Shown piece by piece: positions 21,354 to 34,027 of a stretch of 64,000 nucleotides of DNA. A model generated the notes under the pieces. The model did not search any database. It was not told where the DNA came from and was given only the letters and a program-made list of their open reading frames with translations. The translations under genes and the position numbers were made by a program. Within the stretch, counting starts at the first letter, position 1. Every line of letters begins with the position of its first letter. This DNA is from Dactylellina haptotyla (taxonomy: Eukaryota; Ascomycota; Orbiliomycetes; Orbiliales; Orbiliaceae). The stretch spans positions 620,001 to 684,000 of the forward strand of contig CM062381.1 of the NCBI GenBank assembly GCA_031310005.1, read 5' to 3'.

Positions 21354-23840
21354 CGTGGGCTTAGCCGGATTCTCTTGTGTCTCAATTTTTTTTGAAACAA
21401 GCTCATTAGGATCTTCTTTCTTCTCCTTCTTTTCTTTCTTCGCTTCCTCTTGAATGATGAAATGTTGGAGGTTGGTGTCAAAATTGTTGAAGTAGTTTTC
21501 TTTCTTTTTTCGGCTTGCTCGATGGTTTTCTCGCGTAATTATAACTAAATTGTCATAGTTTTCGTCCGAACTTTTTCAATGGGCTGATTTCAATGTATCG
21601 CCAGCCAAAAAGTTTATTTTAGTCTGGACCTTTTCTTCTTAGCTTAGAGGTGCGCCAGTTTTTCAGTCTACAAAAGATTTTCGTTTTCTATTATTCTTCA
21701 ACAAGTATTACTAAGCATATGGTAGCGTGAACGCAATTCTTTTGAAATGACAGTCGTGAATTTATATTCATTTCTACTATATTCGTGTATCTTAACACTC
21801 AGTAAGAAAACACCTTACAAGAATATGCGACTGTTGAAGTCACAAAATTTTCATCCAATCTTAGTGATCAAACATCGGATGATTGTGGGGCTTGGAAAAT
21901 CAACTAGTAGGTATTTCCCGATGGCTGGCGTCTCATCAATCTAGCGGATAACTTAAAATTCAAATCCCTTACCCTCATAGGGCTGTCATATCTTCATGAT
22001 ATCAAAATTAAGTAGACCGGATTCCAAAAATGGCAATCGAAGCCGCTGTCATTAGCGAACGGTAAGCCCGCTTTTCGAAATTCGGCAAGGTCTTGGCTTA
22101 GGCATTTTAGGATCGTAGCATCATGCATCTACAAGCCCGCCGGCTAACCTCCATCGGGTACCCGGATGTCCAAGATAGTCCGCTCAACAGCGGCACTAAA
22201 CAACGAACTACGCTAGCTTCCAAGACTACCTGCCACTTGAAATATTTAGATACAGAGCCTCAATACATTCTCAAACTTAAACATCATAACATATTACTCT
22301 AATTGGGCTCCGGCTTCTGCTTCAAGCGTTTCTTAAACCAAGGAGGTTGAAGTTGCCTCCACTCAATTCGTTGAACTCAACGCTATCGACACCGCTAATG
22401 ATAATACAGCAGTTTAAAGCTTCTCGGGATATCGGGGTGCAACATCGTATTAAACTTATATAGGTCTGACTCCCATCCTATGCCATATTTGCAAAACTCT
22501 AGCTCATGAATTCGTGAGACTTCGACTATATAGTGGATCAATCCCGAACACTTCAGTTCCCAGGGCCGATGTTTGCTCAGCATCCCGAGATTCTAGAATC
22601 TCTAGCGCTATGAAAGCCACTTAGCTAATTCCTTAGACCTGGATTTAGCTGATATTATAATCGGATGGCTGGAAGACTACTCCACGACAACTCAAATATG
22701 GAGTTGAGATCCGGGAACGAGGTTGGTTGCGTTCTCATCCGCATCTTCGATTGCTTCATTTTGAAAATATGGAGGCCAATCTCCCTAGTTACCAGGGAAT
22801 ATTCACGTCGCGGCGATATTCTCAAAACGAATATGTCTTTTGTACCATTATATACCCTCGGCCTAGCTAGCTTAAGGATTTGTACTAGTATACCCATTTG
22901 CAATGTAGGCTCATAGTTACAGCTTAGCTCCCAGTATATATGTCAGCAATATTATAGCATCCTTCCAACCGGGAGCATTCAATCATACCGGTAGTAAGCT
23001 ATTCATGCACGGCAGAGCTTTGTGGGACCAGTACGGCATCTGGCCTTGCGAGACAAGGCAGAGTGGTCATCTTGAGGAAGTCTGGATCACGTCCCCGATA
23101 TGATTATTACGCAATCAGAGTTGATGTGGTGTTGTAGAGTTAACCTAAGACGTTTACGAGCCCTACCGAAAGAACCGACCAGACATTGCATTCAGGCTAA
23201 TAAGGAAGTAGATGGGCCGGACTCTAGGCGATATCCTTCTCCAAAACCGGGGTATGGCAATACCAATCGGGATTGCGGGACGACGCCATGAGTTCCCGAG
23301 TACGTGACCTAAACTCGAAACCCACAAGAATTCTTGGAAAGAATTCTAAAAATCACGAGGTCCGACTCCTAACCAGCCAACGCAAGATCGTTTTTGATAT
23401 AGCATCTCGCCGCGATAGTTGAATGGAATACCTACGCCGACAAGTTTTGAAACCCTGTAGCGAAGAGCCATGGCAAAATCCTTGGAGCTCGGTACTAAAG
23501 CCACGGATGTGGTCCAGGACGTCAATCTACCTGCAGGCAGGAGATGGGCGGATCTAATTTTCGGCGTTTTAGAATTAGCAAGTTCCCCAGATATCTAATG
23601 AATACCAAACGGAAGATACTGGCTTCGGGTAATTTTAGCCGGGATCCGCAAGTACAGTTGTACAGAACATGGGACCCTTGAGCTTCACAACGTTCTGTCC
23701 CTCAGTTTTTATAACAAGTTTTGAGACGGAATATAAATTAAAAGTCAGTCAGGAAGCAAGACGGAGCTGTAGCCGATAGCTCCTACAGAATTTTGAGGCC
23801 TTGCTTGAGAGTAGTTTTAAAACCTAGATATAAAACCCCA
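21354..23840. other. Gene-poor stretch, no gene recognised
   Basis: The first 350 bases are T-rich and probably hold the 3' UTR of the 343-aa gene. Beyond that both strands are broken by frequent stops. A 43-codon plus-strand frame at 23470-23598 (MAKSLELGTKATDVVQD...) looks protein-like in composition but is too short to place. I see no transposon proteins or long terminal repeats. Confidence 0.4.
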
Positions 23841-23845
23841 AGTAA

Positions 23846-23858
23846 ATATATATAAATA
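23846..23858 (+). promoter_or_regulatory. TATA box of the AA9 gene
   Basis: TATATATAAATA lies about 140 bases upstream of the AA9 ATG. It is followed by a pyrimidine-rich tract (about 23925-23955) typical of fungal transcription starts. Position and sequence both fit a core promoter. Confidence 0.5.
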
Positions 23859-23991
23859 AGCTATGAACCCACTCCTCAGATTCCTGATAGACATTCTATT
23901 CTGACAAGGGATACGACCATCCAATTAATCCTCTTTAATCTTCCTTTTCCCGAAACCAGTATCATTATATCCGGGTGATATACGACTCAAT

Positions 23992-25041
23992 ATGAAGATC
24001 ACATCTACGGTTGTGGCCCTCGCGGCCTTGTTGCCATCTGCTCTCGCTCATTGTATGTACCTTCTAATATTATTGCAAAGCGATAAGACAGCTCCTAATT
24101 AAGATTATCGATATACAAATGAACAGACCGATTCACTTCCTTCATCGCTGGTAGCACTGTCACGGGAGCCTATCAATATGTTCGCCAAAACTCGAACATG
24201 GTATGGAAGTCCGCTCAGACCCATTTGATATGACTTTAAGAAAGCGCCATGAGCTAACCGATTATTATTGAACTCATAGAACTCTCCAGTTACAGATGTA
24301 AAATCGACTGATTTCACGTGCAATGCTGGCGCGAGAACGGGTTCGAATACCCAGACTTACACGATCGCAGCTGGTTCCACCGTTGGATTTCAACTCGACC
24401 AGCAAGTCTTCCATCCTGGTAATCCCACCTGGGCTCTCTCCAATGCCTCGTTAGGACTGCAATAGCGCTGACTGTACCAAAAGGTCCCTATATCGTTTAT
24501 CTTGGACAGGCCCCCTCGAGCATTACCAACCTGAACACGTGGGACGGCTCTGGCGCCAACTGGTTCAAGATCCATCAGAGACAGATTACTTTTGTAAGAC
24601 CCAATTTCAATATGCATACAACAAACCAATACCTCCCTCTTTCAACATAGTCTAATTCAAGCTTAATTTTACAGGGTAGCAATGGACCAAACTGGGAGAT
24701 GCTTAGCTCCCTGACTTTCAAGCTTCCTACAAGAATCCCAAGCGGTCTCGTAAGTACTCCCAAACCGGTTAGAATACCCAAAAGAAGAATATTAACAGAG
24801 CCACTCACAACAGTACCTTCTTCGGGTTGAACATATCGCCCTTCACTCTGCTTCAACATACCCTGGCGCCCAGTTCTATATCTCGTGTGCCCAGCTCCAG
24901 ATTACAGGTGGTTCGGGTGGCAGCCCTGCAAAGGTTTCCATCCCCGGTGTTTATACCGGCTCAGAGCCCGGAATCAAGCTAAACATCTACTACCCAATCT
25001 TGACCAGCTACAGCTTCCCAGGGCCATCCGTTTACTCTTAA
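23992..25041 (+). CDS. AA9 lytic polysaccharide monooxygenase
   Basis: Six exons (23992-24052, 24127-24200, 24280-24418, 24484-24593, 24675-24749, 24814-25041) join into 228 residues with all frames preserved. A 19-residue signal peptide (MKITSTVVALAALLPSALA) ends directly before His20, the N-terminal histidine of the copper histidine brace (HYRFTSFIAG). The second brace His is His90 in VFHPGPYIVYLG and the axial Tyr is Tyr175 in GAQFYISCAQ, with Gln173 before it. Other AA9 marks are NSPVTDVKSTDFTCN, TWDGSGANWFKIH and YLLRVEHIALHSA. AA9 enzymes are secreted copper enzymes that oxidatively cleave cellulose or other beta-glucans. There is no C-terminal CBM1. Exons are short and introns 65-81 nt. 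The gene lies alone in gene-poor DNA but appears intact and probably functional. Confidence 0.93.
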
Positions 25042-25658
25042 ATATTGCTTTTCGCGAAAGAGCAATAATGTACATATCATGAACTGAACTATCGCTGTCG
25101 CTTCGGAGCCTCCTATCCTGTACATATAAGCATGTTGTCATATTGAAGAAACGTTAAACCAGAGCTGCCAGGCTAAGACTCGTGCTGTGTGATAACGTTG
25201 TCGCTCAACAGACAATCCCCATGATCCCTTCAAATGTCGGGTATAGACTATCCCGTGATTGGCTTGTGTGTAAAAAAGCATCTGACATTCACATAAACGG
25301 TATGCATACGCACGCAGATATCAATATAAAGGTTCCACATTTTTCTAGTGTATCTATTGGACAGGATCTAAAAGACACAAGGTTCAGAAAGGATCCAACG
25401 CCGTAACTATAGGAACGGGTGTTCTTTCGATATCGCTTGTGAATCCTATTCGCTTGCGAGAGGCGATGTTTTAGTTGAGCGATTTTCTTGGGGTTTCAGA
25501 ATTACAAAATTGATGTTATTCGATAAAAACCTTGAGGTATATCGAACAAGGCAACTCCGCGATCGAGATTGAAAACGGTGGATTATCTACATGTAGACGT
25601 CACATTATGGGTTTCTATATTTCTGAAATCGTGATGTGACTCACAATAAACTAAAAGT

Positions 25659-25683
25659 CACTTGAAAGTACTTGAAAGTACTT
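25659..25683. repeat. Tandem 10-bp repeat, about two and a half copies
   Basis: The unit CTTGAAAGTA is repeated back to back and followed by a partial copy, just after a related AAAGTCA segment. It is a small local duplication with no assigned role. Confidence 0.6.
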
Positions 25684-27090
25684 TCCATCTCGGTCTAGAG
25701 CAAGTGCTTTCAGTATAGTTCGGGGCCAACACCCTGCATTTACAACATCGCCCCCACCTTGATCCCGAAATACGGTTCAAAAGCTTCTTGGATACACAAT
25801 AGTCGAAGGCGAAACCCTAGTACTATAATTCAGAATGAAATCATCGATTTCTTCTGCAGACGCGGCCAGTAAGCACCCCACTTAACCCCTGTACAGATGC
25901 ACTTGTGGTGTTTTCGGGGAAATTTGTTTCCGGGAACATGGTTACGGAAACTTGATTACTCTCTAAGGTATAAAATCAGGTATCATCAGGATTCCAAATA
26001 CAGTAGTATGTGTATAGACATACGATGTCTTGTATCTGTTCGCCGTGAGGAAAGTTTTGCCTCCCAATACGCAAGCAAGTTACCCCCCGGGTGATGCCGG
26101 AATTCCAATCCTCACATGGAAACTCGAACCCAGGTTCGGCAACGGGAAACGTAACCAAATACCTAAAAGCTTATAAAGCGACTTTTAGGATGCGGCGCCA
26201 TGCAGCAAGAAATCCCGATTTGCCATCTCTGTGCATCTCTTTTATAGCCACAACGTGAATCACATGATGCACTCTGAGTAATAGGTAACCAACCTCATCT
26301 CGTGCAGCCTGCGTTGTGTTGCGTTGGATTTTTTGTACGCCTTGGCTTTGTACATAACATCCTTTCAACTGCACCTCAGCCTCCCAATCTGCAAGTATCT
26401 TTGGGGCCTGGACCTAGGAAAATCGCTATGACTCCAGTTTTTGGTCGTACGATGACGTTCCCAAGAGAAAACATCCTATCTTTTGTTTGAATCGGCAGGA
26501 TCAAGGGTGTGCCTTGAACGTCATGAATAAAGCGCCAAATTGGTCCAATACTGTTGCTAGCCCCAAATATATTCAAATTCCGGCCACTTTCTATGGAAAA
26601 CCAACATTTGTTACAGAGTCGAATACCCAATGAACTTGGAACATCTGAACCCTAAGAATAGGCCTTGCACCCCGCCGGACTCGAAATCCGCCCACTCTCT
26701 GTTGCAATATGTAGGTTTGACAAAATGGCTATGTTAGTCATAGTTTCAATAAGATTTCATTTGTTCAAAACAAGGTCTATCTTGCTTGGAATTTCATCCG
26801 ATCTTTCTCGCCCACACAAACAGTCTAACCTTGGCGCAGTTAGATTGTTGCTCTGGCAGCAGGGATTTGGATCCCACCTAATGAAAAAACGCGATCATGA
26901 GAAAATAAAATGTTGGCTTCTTGTGCTATCGCCAACTTTCTGTTTGTGCCGCGTAATTTCTAGCCCCAGGGAGCAGCGAGGGACCGCCTTGTCAACATGT
27001 GATACGAATCCAATCATTTTTGTTTTTTCCCTTGCCTTCTGGTATGGCTAATCGATGGGCTCAATGTCGGCACAGTTTTCTCGTAAAGGC

Positions 27091-27137
27091 ATGAGATGAG
27101 GGTGAAGGAGTCTTAAATTACCCCACCCTCATCTCAT
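27091..27137. repeat. Perfect 14-bp inverted repeat (hairpin)
   Basis: Arm 27091-27104 reads ATGAGATGAGGGTG and arm 27124-27137 is its exact reverse complement, around a 19-nt spacer. The structure could be a hairpin in RNA, or the remains of a short terminal-inverted-repeat element. No gene borders it. Confidence 0.7.
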
Positions 27138-30100
27138 CGCATTATCAGGAGGAGCTTGGGTACAAGTGAAGATGTCAAGAGGCCAGATGGAGACTAGGAA
27201 CTTGAAAACTCAGCGTCGCTCCGCGAGGAAAAGAAAAATCCAAGAAAGGAATGTCGATTTGTGGTGCTCTATGCATCCCGCCCCTCCGATGGCGAACGCG
27301 AAGATATGCATACGATGATCAAGGGGGATGCCCACGTTTTTTCGTTGGTCTCGAGACCTTTTGTTTTTTTGGACTGCTTATGTCCCTGCAGACGCGAGAG
27401 AGAGCAATCCCTGACTTCCCACACCCCTGGCACCGTGTTTTCTCTCTCCCTTTGGACGATATTCGCAGTTATCTAACGTTTCAGCCCTTTTCGGCTCAGA
27501 GACGCTTGTTTTGGAAATGCCGTTGCACTTTTTCACCTGGTGGATACTCTTTTTTTTTGTCATGATTTTTCCGGGAATGCAACAAGAGATGCCAGATTGA
27601 GGGGCACTAAAACATCGCATTACAACTCTCGGAGCATCACTTCCCCTCCATCACGATGTGGGAAAATAGAGTGTGAGAGGCTCGAGGTCACACGGCTCAT
27701 AACTCCTTTATCCGTGGGCAAATCGTGAAGACTAAGAGCATTCCCTAGCCCAACACTTCAAACAGAGTGAGACGTTCCTGCTTTCCTCGCGAATTTAGCG
27801 AACAGTCAAGCTGGGTGTCGTGATTCGACCCAGCGCCTAGGCCAGGGATTTCGAACATCGAAAATGTCCCAACAAACCCAAAGGATGGTCCAAGAAATTT
27901 CTCCCGAAATTACCCCTTATTTCCTGCCATTATTGCAAAAATACATCAAATCTCGTCAATGCGCAACGACGTAGGTGTGCAGGCCCCAGGATTGACGGTC
28001 GCAAAAGAAATAAAAACAAAAAGAAATCGCCTTGGGATTCGATCTTCCTGAAGAAAGCGGCCAATAAAATGCCTCATAGAAACAAGACCCGAATCGTCTT
28101 GGTTTGAATCGAGTGGTTTCCAGAATATTGATTGATAAGGAAGTATTCCAGAAGGTTGAGGGTGTTGTGGCGCAGCCGCAATGGCTGCCTTTCTTGATCG
28201 GGCGAAAGCGTGAGGCAAAGCTCGTTTGTAGCCGGCTCCGGGGATGGGTTAGCTCCCGGGGATTTTAACCCGGGTTACTGGGATCACACCAGACTCCTCG
28301 ATGGGAAAGACAACGCCAACTAGCTTCCATTTAGCTCGTTTAGACGCTCTCAAATCCTACGAATAATTCAGGTTTCTAAAAAGATGCCAACCTCACAAAT
28401 ATGGGATGAACGGCGAAACGACGGTGATATATCTACTTCGAGAACTACCCAGCTCGAACATTTTCCTTGTGGTGGATCTCGATCTCCAATCGTGACACCA
28501 TCCTCCGATAGTGAGCTGGCCGATTCGGCTGTGCAATACTAGCTGAGCTAAGATACCTCGTTTTCCTTTCTTCTGAGCTAATGGAACGCAGCTATGAACC
28601 AACAAGAGATCAGACGAAATGCTTTCGACCATTCATGTGGTAGAGGTTGATCCATTACTTAACAGTTTCGAGGTAAAAATAGCCCCAGCGGCCAATGATA
28701 AACCTATCGCTATCATCCGAGATCCAACGAACGACAAGCCAAAAAAATTTCTTGCTTCGACTAGCTCGTAGTTATCCAGCATTGAGCTAAAAGGAAAATT
28801 TTTGGGCTCCGACCCACTCATTCTTTTCTTAGTGTGTACCGACAATTCAGACGTCTGAACTGTTCGAAGTCTTTGCATACAAATATTAAAATTTTAAGCG
28901 AATCAAATATCGAGAAAAACAAAAGCGCATTTAGTCCTTGTGTATGTTTGGTTGTTATGCATAAAGAATGTCATCCTGCATCAAAACTCTTCGATACAGC
29001 GAATAACTCAAGAGGTCTGTCAAAAAACGGCCAGGGTATAAAAAAACCACAGAGCCTTCTTGCTGAGACAAGCTCAGTATGAGCTAGTTAATCAGAACTA
29101 AGGTTGTAGTTCTAGCTACCAGCTACTCTGCGTGGTCTAATCGATCGACTTCAATGCCGTTGAATGGCGGCATGTTAATGGCATCGATATTGAAACTGTG
29201 ATAGAAATAGCTTGTAGTGGGGAAATGTTGAGTGTGCGAAGGAGCTGGAGGATCACTCAACCCGAGGTCGGTGAATATGATTGATTATGCGGCTCCGTTA
29301 TCACGACGAATGTAACTCTTTCAAGATGACAACGCATAGGATTGGGTCTAGTTGCAGCTTCTGATCTTTAAGATCCTAGTCAATTGTCAAGGCTCCATAT
29401 CTCCAAGCGTTCCCAATCCTGATAGTGATATCACGCCAAAAGATACTCGAAATTGATTCGATACCTACCTGGGTGTCGCACAGGGTACCCAGAATATGAC
29501 GGCTTCTTCTTCCTCCTTTTTCGTTTTGCTATGGACAACGCATGCAGCTCCCGATATCTTTGGTAACCTGAAGAAGGCGAGGGAGCTCTCAGGTAGCACA
29601 AGAGGAACACGAGCATTTGCTAGAAATGGAACTGATTCCCTTGCGATCTCGAATCTCTATCCATAGGGTTTGATGTAGGCTTCACAGCAAGTGCGCCTAT
29701 AGCTTCCTCGTTCGACCGCTTCGACGAGGACCTCCTCCAAAGAATGTAGCGCCATTCTTTTTGCCAGAAGGTAAAAAAAATTTTCACCACTCAGCTAGAA
29801 AAATCAGTTGGTTCTGGCGGGAAGTGGGGCAGCAATATTTTCAGTCTGAGGGGTCTCTTGCATGAACTTCATGCCGATATGGGCCAACCTAAGCGAACAT
29901 TGCATGAAGCTTCTGAAGGACGGCAAAACTGGTTGTTGTGTTGTTTTCGTACCAGAAATAAAACAAAGGAAAACACGGGAGACGGGCTCAGACGAGACCA
30001 ATCTGAAATCGCAACAATGTGCTTCAAGTCCCGTAACCTTGATTTATTTACCATTTTTATAATTGTCCTTCCCGAGCAGGTGGAAATAATAATAAAATAA

Positions 30101-33100
30101 TGCATACTGCATGTCATGGAATATACTTGAATACAGCCAGGAACCCTCAAGTGCGCTGTGCGAATTGGCGAAGTCGGTAAGCCCTCAGAATAGAGATAAA
30201 ACTCGGAGATATTTGAATTGATCCGGGTAGGAGAAACCTCTTATCTTTCATTCGACCTGTACAACAATGATGCGGTAGTATTTGTCGTTCAGAAATCGAT
30301 CAATCAGCATGTATCATAACAGGTAGGCTAGCCCTTCTATAGCAACAAATATTCGAATTCGAACTTTATCACGGGGTCTCAGGAGCTTAACTGCACTTAG
30401 TACTAGTCGGATTAACTAGGTCCCGAATTGAAAGTGCGCGTGTAGTTATCTAGAAGATACATAGAGCTTCAAGTTCTCATAGCTATCGCTGAGAAGACCT
30501 CAACGGGCTACGGTGTATGAAAGGACAGCAAAGATGGCTGGGAGGTGCAAAATTTGTTGCACAGCAGATATCTAGATTTCTAGCACGCCTGAAAAGGATA
30601 TCCATAATTTTGTATTCAAGACTAGCTTTCCTTTGGAATTCTAGACATCAAACGTTTTCGGAGTTCTAGCATCAACCGCCCGTATCCTGCGGCGTGCACG
30701 CGATATATTTCCTTTTATCCTTTCGTCCAAGACCCTACACTCAAAACCAAATTTATATGAGGCCGTAAACCGAGCCCCTAAGCCGGTCCGATGCCGCTGG
30801 AGTGAAGTTGATGATGAATTAAGATATCAGAATGCTTCAGGAATGAAAGAGGATAGAGGGTTATCGTCGTCGCCTAAATAATAAACGATATACCGGGGAA
30901 TCGTCCAAGGATATCGATGTGACCAATATGCAAAAGCTAACGAAATTGGCCACGTCTACTTTCTTATTAGGTTGTGAGTGATATATTGGACCCGGGCTTT
31001 CCCTTGTCCTGCTTCTGTGAACTGTGCCCGTCAACTAATTGAATGCGAAAAAATTTTCATTCTGAGTATGTGCGTGGTATGTGCATGGAGGCCTCATGAG
31101 CACCTGAACATCTGCTGCTTGCGATTGTAAGTAAAGAGTGCGAAGCGGGCTGTCTTCTGTATAGCTTAGAATAGCCGCAAATATCTTCTTCTCACGAGAC
31201 CAAAATCTTGAAACGAGATGAAGAATGATTTTCTGAGGGGCCCATTGTTCCTCGTCTGTTCATGGGAAAAATTCTCGAAAACATTTTTTCCCTTCCCTGC
31301 GATCATCTGTTCTGGCTGCGTTTCAGCTAGCTGGGGCGGGAACGGATAAATTACCGGCAGACCCGAACCCTCGGGGGCCGCTAATTTGAAGGGAGACCCC
31401 GAACGAAGCTCGCCGGGGGCCGCCACCAGTGTAGTGGCATTCTTGCCAAGTTCCAAAAATACCTTCTTTTTTGTTCTCAACTTCCCTTCTTTCCAATGCT
31501 ACCGACAAAGACAAGCCAAGGGTAGCTGCACTGCCCTATCTCTGCGAAGAAACGGCGCACCGACACCTTGTGTAAATCCGTGATTGTGCATGCAGCACGA
31601 GCAATTCACACCGCACAATCGATCCCGTATCTCGCAGAAGCCGCGCAACGACCAAGCCAAAGCAAGCAATGACTAACTTACGATAGCATCACTAGACCCG
31701 GACTCGTACAAGAAACCTTGCTTGCTGGCGTGATTGACCTGGCTTGAAGTGCAATTATTTGCTCGTCTGTTGAGGGCGAGGACCGAAGGCTCGCGGAACC
31801 ACTCAACCATCCCGATCAACCTATCAAAGTGCGGTTTTCTTGGGATCGGTTCGGGCAAGGCAGTTTGGATGCAACATTTCGCAAGCAGAATTCGAATTAT
31901 GGGAAGTAGCGGGAAAGAGCCTTTCCGGTTCTACAATCGCCCCTCGCCGTGATTCATGGGTTTGCTGGAAAGTTACGGCAACGTTATAACAGAAGGGTAG
32001 ATGCCATTGTTTTCCGATCGGATGCTTTCGGTCTGTAAGGGATTCGTCATGACTCGGAACGAATTCCACGTAATTTTACGAATAGAGATATTTCAACAAG
32101 AAGGCAATTGGCAATGTCTTGTCAGCGCGGTGTATTTGGCTGACGATTGACTTGGATGTGTGTACGTTATGGTTCTCATCAGCCTTCGGTAGCTTCCCAA
32201 CATGATAGTTGGATTCGCTGATTCAGCTTGGCTCGAACCGAACGAGGCTAAAAATTCCAGGTTGAAGCCGCTCAGCCACAGCTTTGGGGATGGAAGCCTT
32301 GGGGTTGACCCCGGGGGGTAGTTAGCACACTAGTCCCGGGGAGGCCTTGGCGGAATTGGATTGGGCAAAGAGAGTGGATTCCTAGTTTCCGCTTGTCTCA
32401 AAAATTTCTTCCCGTTCACATGCGACATCTAAATTTTGGTGAAGTTCTGGCCATTCATTTCACTTGCACAAAAGAAGGAATCGGTCTTTCGAGACAACGG
32501 TATAAACAACACAAAGGGAAACGGACCGGATCACGACTTTGTGTATTCGCTCCCGCCCGCCAGCCGATTCAAAAAGGTCGGAAGGTAAGGGATTGAGACG
32601 GACGGCTGGTTCCCAACGCACCGTAATATGCATGATCTAGAGGAGAAAACGGGAGTGGTGGGCTGAGGGAGGGAGGGAACTGTCGAGCAAAAGGTAGCAT
32701 CTATGGATTTTCTGGTGGGAAAATTATCGAAACATGAAGACCCGGTACCCAGCCAGAGGTACCTCAAGGTGTAGCAATAACCAACCAACGGGAAATCAAG
32801 GGACAGGATGGAAAGGACTATAGGAAGGAAAATTTTTTGGAACGGACAGGATACGATTCAGAAATGCTCCATCAGCAAATTTGCCCAAAACTAAGGCAGG
32901 GGTTGGCCACACCCACCGGTTATCCCAATCTCGCAAGGCAATTAGTCTCAAATCTCAGGCAGCATAATCGAAAAAGAGGTGTGCGTACGACTCATTTTGC
33001 TGTATCGCTATTTAGCGCCTTTGCTTATTCCACGAGGAGGGGAGAAAGAACCCACCCGGTCTGCCCAAGGCACGGCCCTGAAAAGTATCCAATCTCCCTC

Positions 33101-34027
33101 GGGCAAGCAGATTCCTTTTTCCCAGGTCTGAGAATTACTTTTTCTTACTAGTCGGCCGCCAACAAAATAAGCAAATCCTCAAAAGAAAAAAAAGAGAAGT
33201 TTGGAATTTTTTTCCCACACCTTGTCTTCATTTTGCAATTCTTGGTGGGTGGTGGGAAATAATCTCTAGCCCATAGTCCCATACCATGCGTCTGATTGTT
33301 GTACTCGTCCAGACTTGCAGGACACTTAAGCAACTATATATCCGTTCGGGCAGAGGCCTCCTCCTATCCAAAAAAATTTCCTCTTCTCCTGTACCTTTCG
33401 TGCCTCAGAATTTTCTGGCATTTCGTTCGACGCTTTTTGGCTACCGTCTACAGGCTCCAATCCCGATCACGAATTAACTCCGAACTCTCGACATCGGACT
33501 CACTCTTACTAATACACTTCGACAAAGAAACCTGTCACGGTAGCCAGAAATTTCTCGAATAAGGAACCTAGTCTAATTTGGTTTTCGACCTCGAGGAATA
33601 GTATTCAGCTGTTTATTTTATATAAATAAATATCAAGAATATCCGACCGACGCAGCGTTGGCTTCTTCTCCCCACCCCCCTCAGATATATAATTTTATAT
33701 ATCTTTCAACTACATGATCTTAGGATTGAGATAACAGGACAACCACCACCATTCCGTCCGCGTCTGTTTGAATAGCGCACGCAAAAGCGTCGGCGCAAAG
33801 GGTTCATCCCATTCATAAAAAGTTTATAGGTCGTGGTCCAGTAGAAATCAGTCAAAATTCAGGCCTATCCTCAAGTCCCCTCCGGTCGTAGACCATCTAC
33901 AGTCCGACCAAAGACAACCTCTCCGGAATCTCAGATTCCTCTCAGGCCTCCGCCCGCCTCAAAGACCCCTCATCCCAAGTCGGCGTCTGCGACTCCGCAT
34001 CCTCAAGCCCCTCCATCTACACCAGCC

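Larger units (their letters stand above)
25042..34027. other. 9-kb gene-poor stretch, no gene recognised
   Basis: Neither strand shows a frame with recognisable motifs or a convincing exon chain over 9 kb. Base composition is mixed rather than strongly AT-rich. A 14-bp perfect inverted repeat at 27091-27137 is the only distinct structure noticed. Short palindromic CCCGGG-centred patches occur near 28250 and 32305. A TATA-like ATTTTATATAAATAAATA near 33617 may belong to the gene at 34028. I found no transposase, reverse transcriptase or integrase motif. Confidence 0.4.

Noticed and set aside
24430-24490. Apparent stops inside the AA9 gene suggesting a pseudogene
   Set aside because: They fall in a 65-nt intron with a good donor, a GCTGAC branch-like site and an AAAAG acceptor; splicing restores HPGPYIVYLG.
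26090-26150. tRNA-like B-box motif (ACTCGAACCCAGGTTCGGC)
   Set aside because: No cloverleaf or A box at the right distance on either strand.
28240-28285. CCCGGG-centred palindromes, considered as element ends
   Set aside because: Short, GC-only palindromes; no matching partner end or target duplication found by eye.
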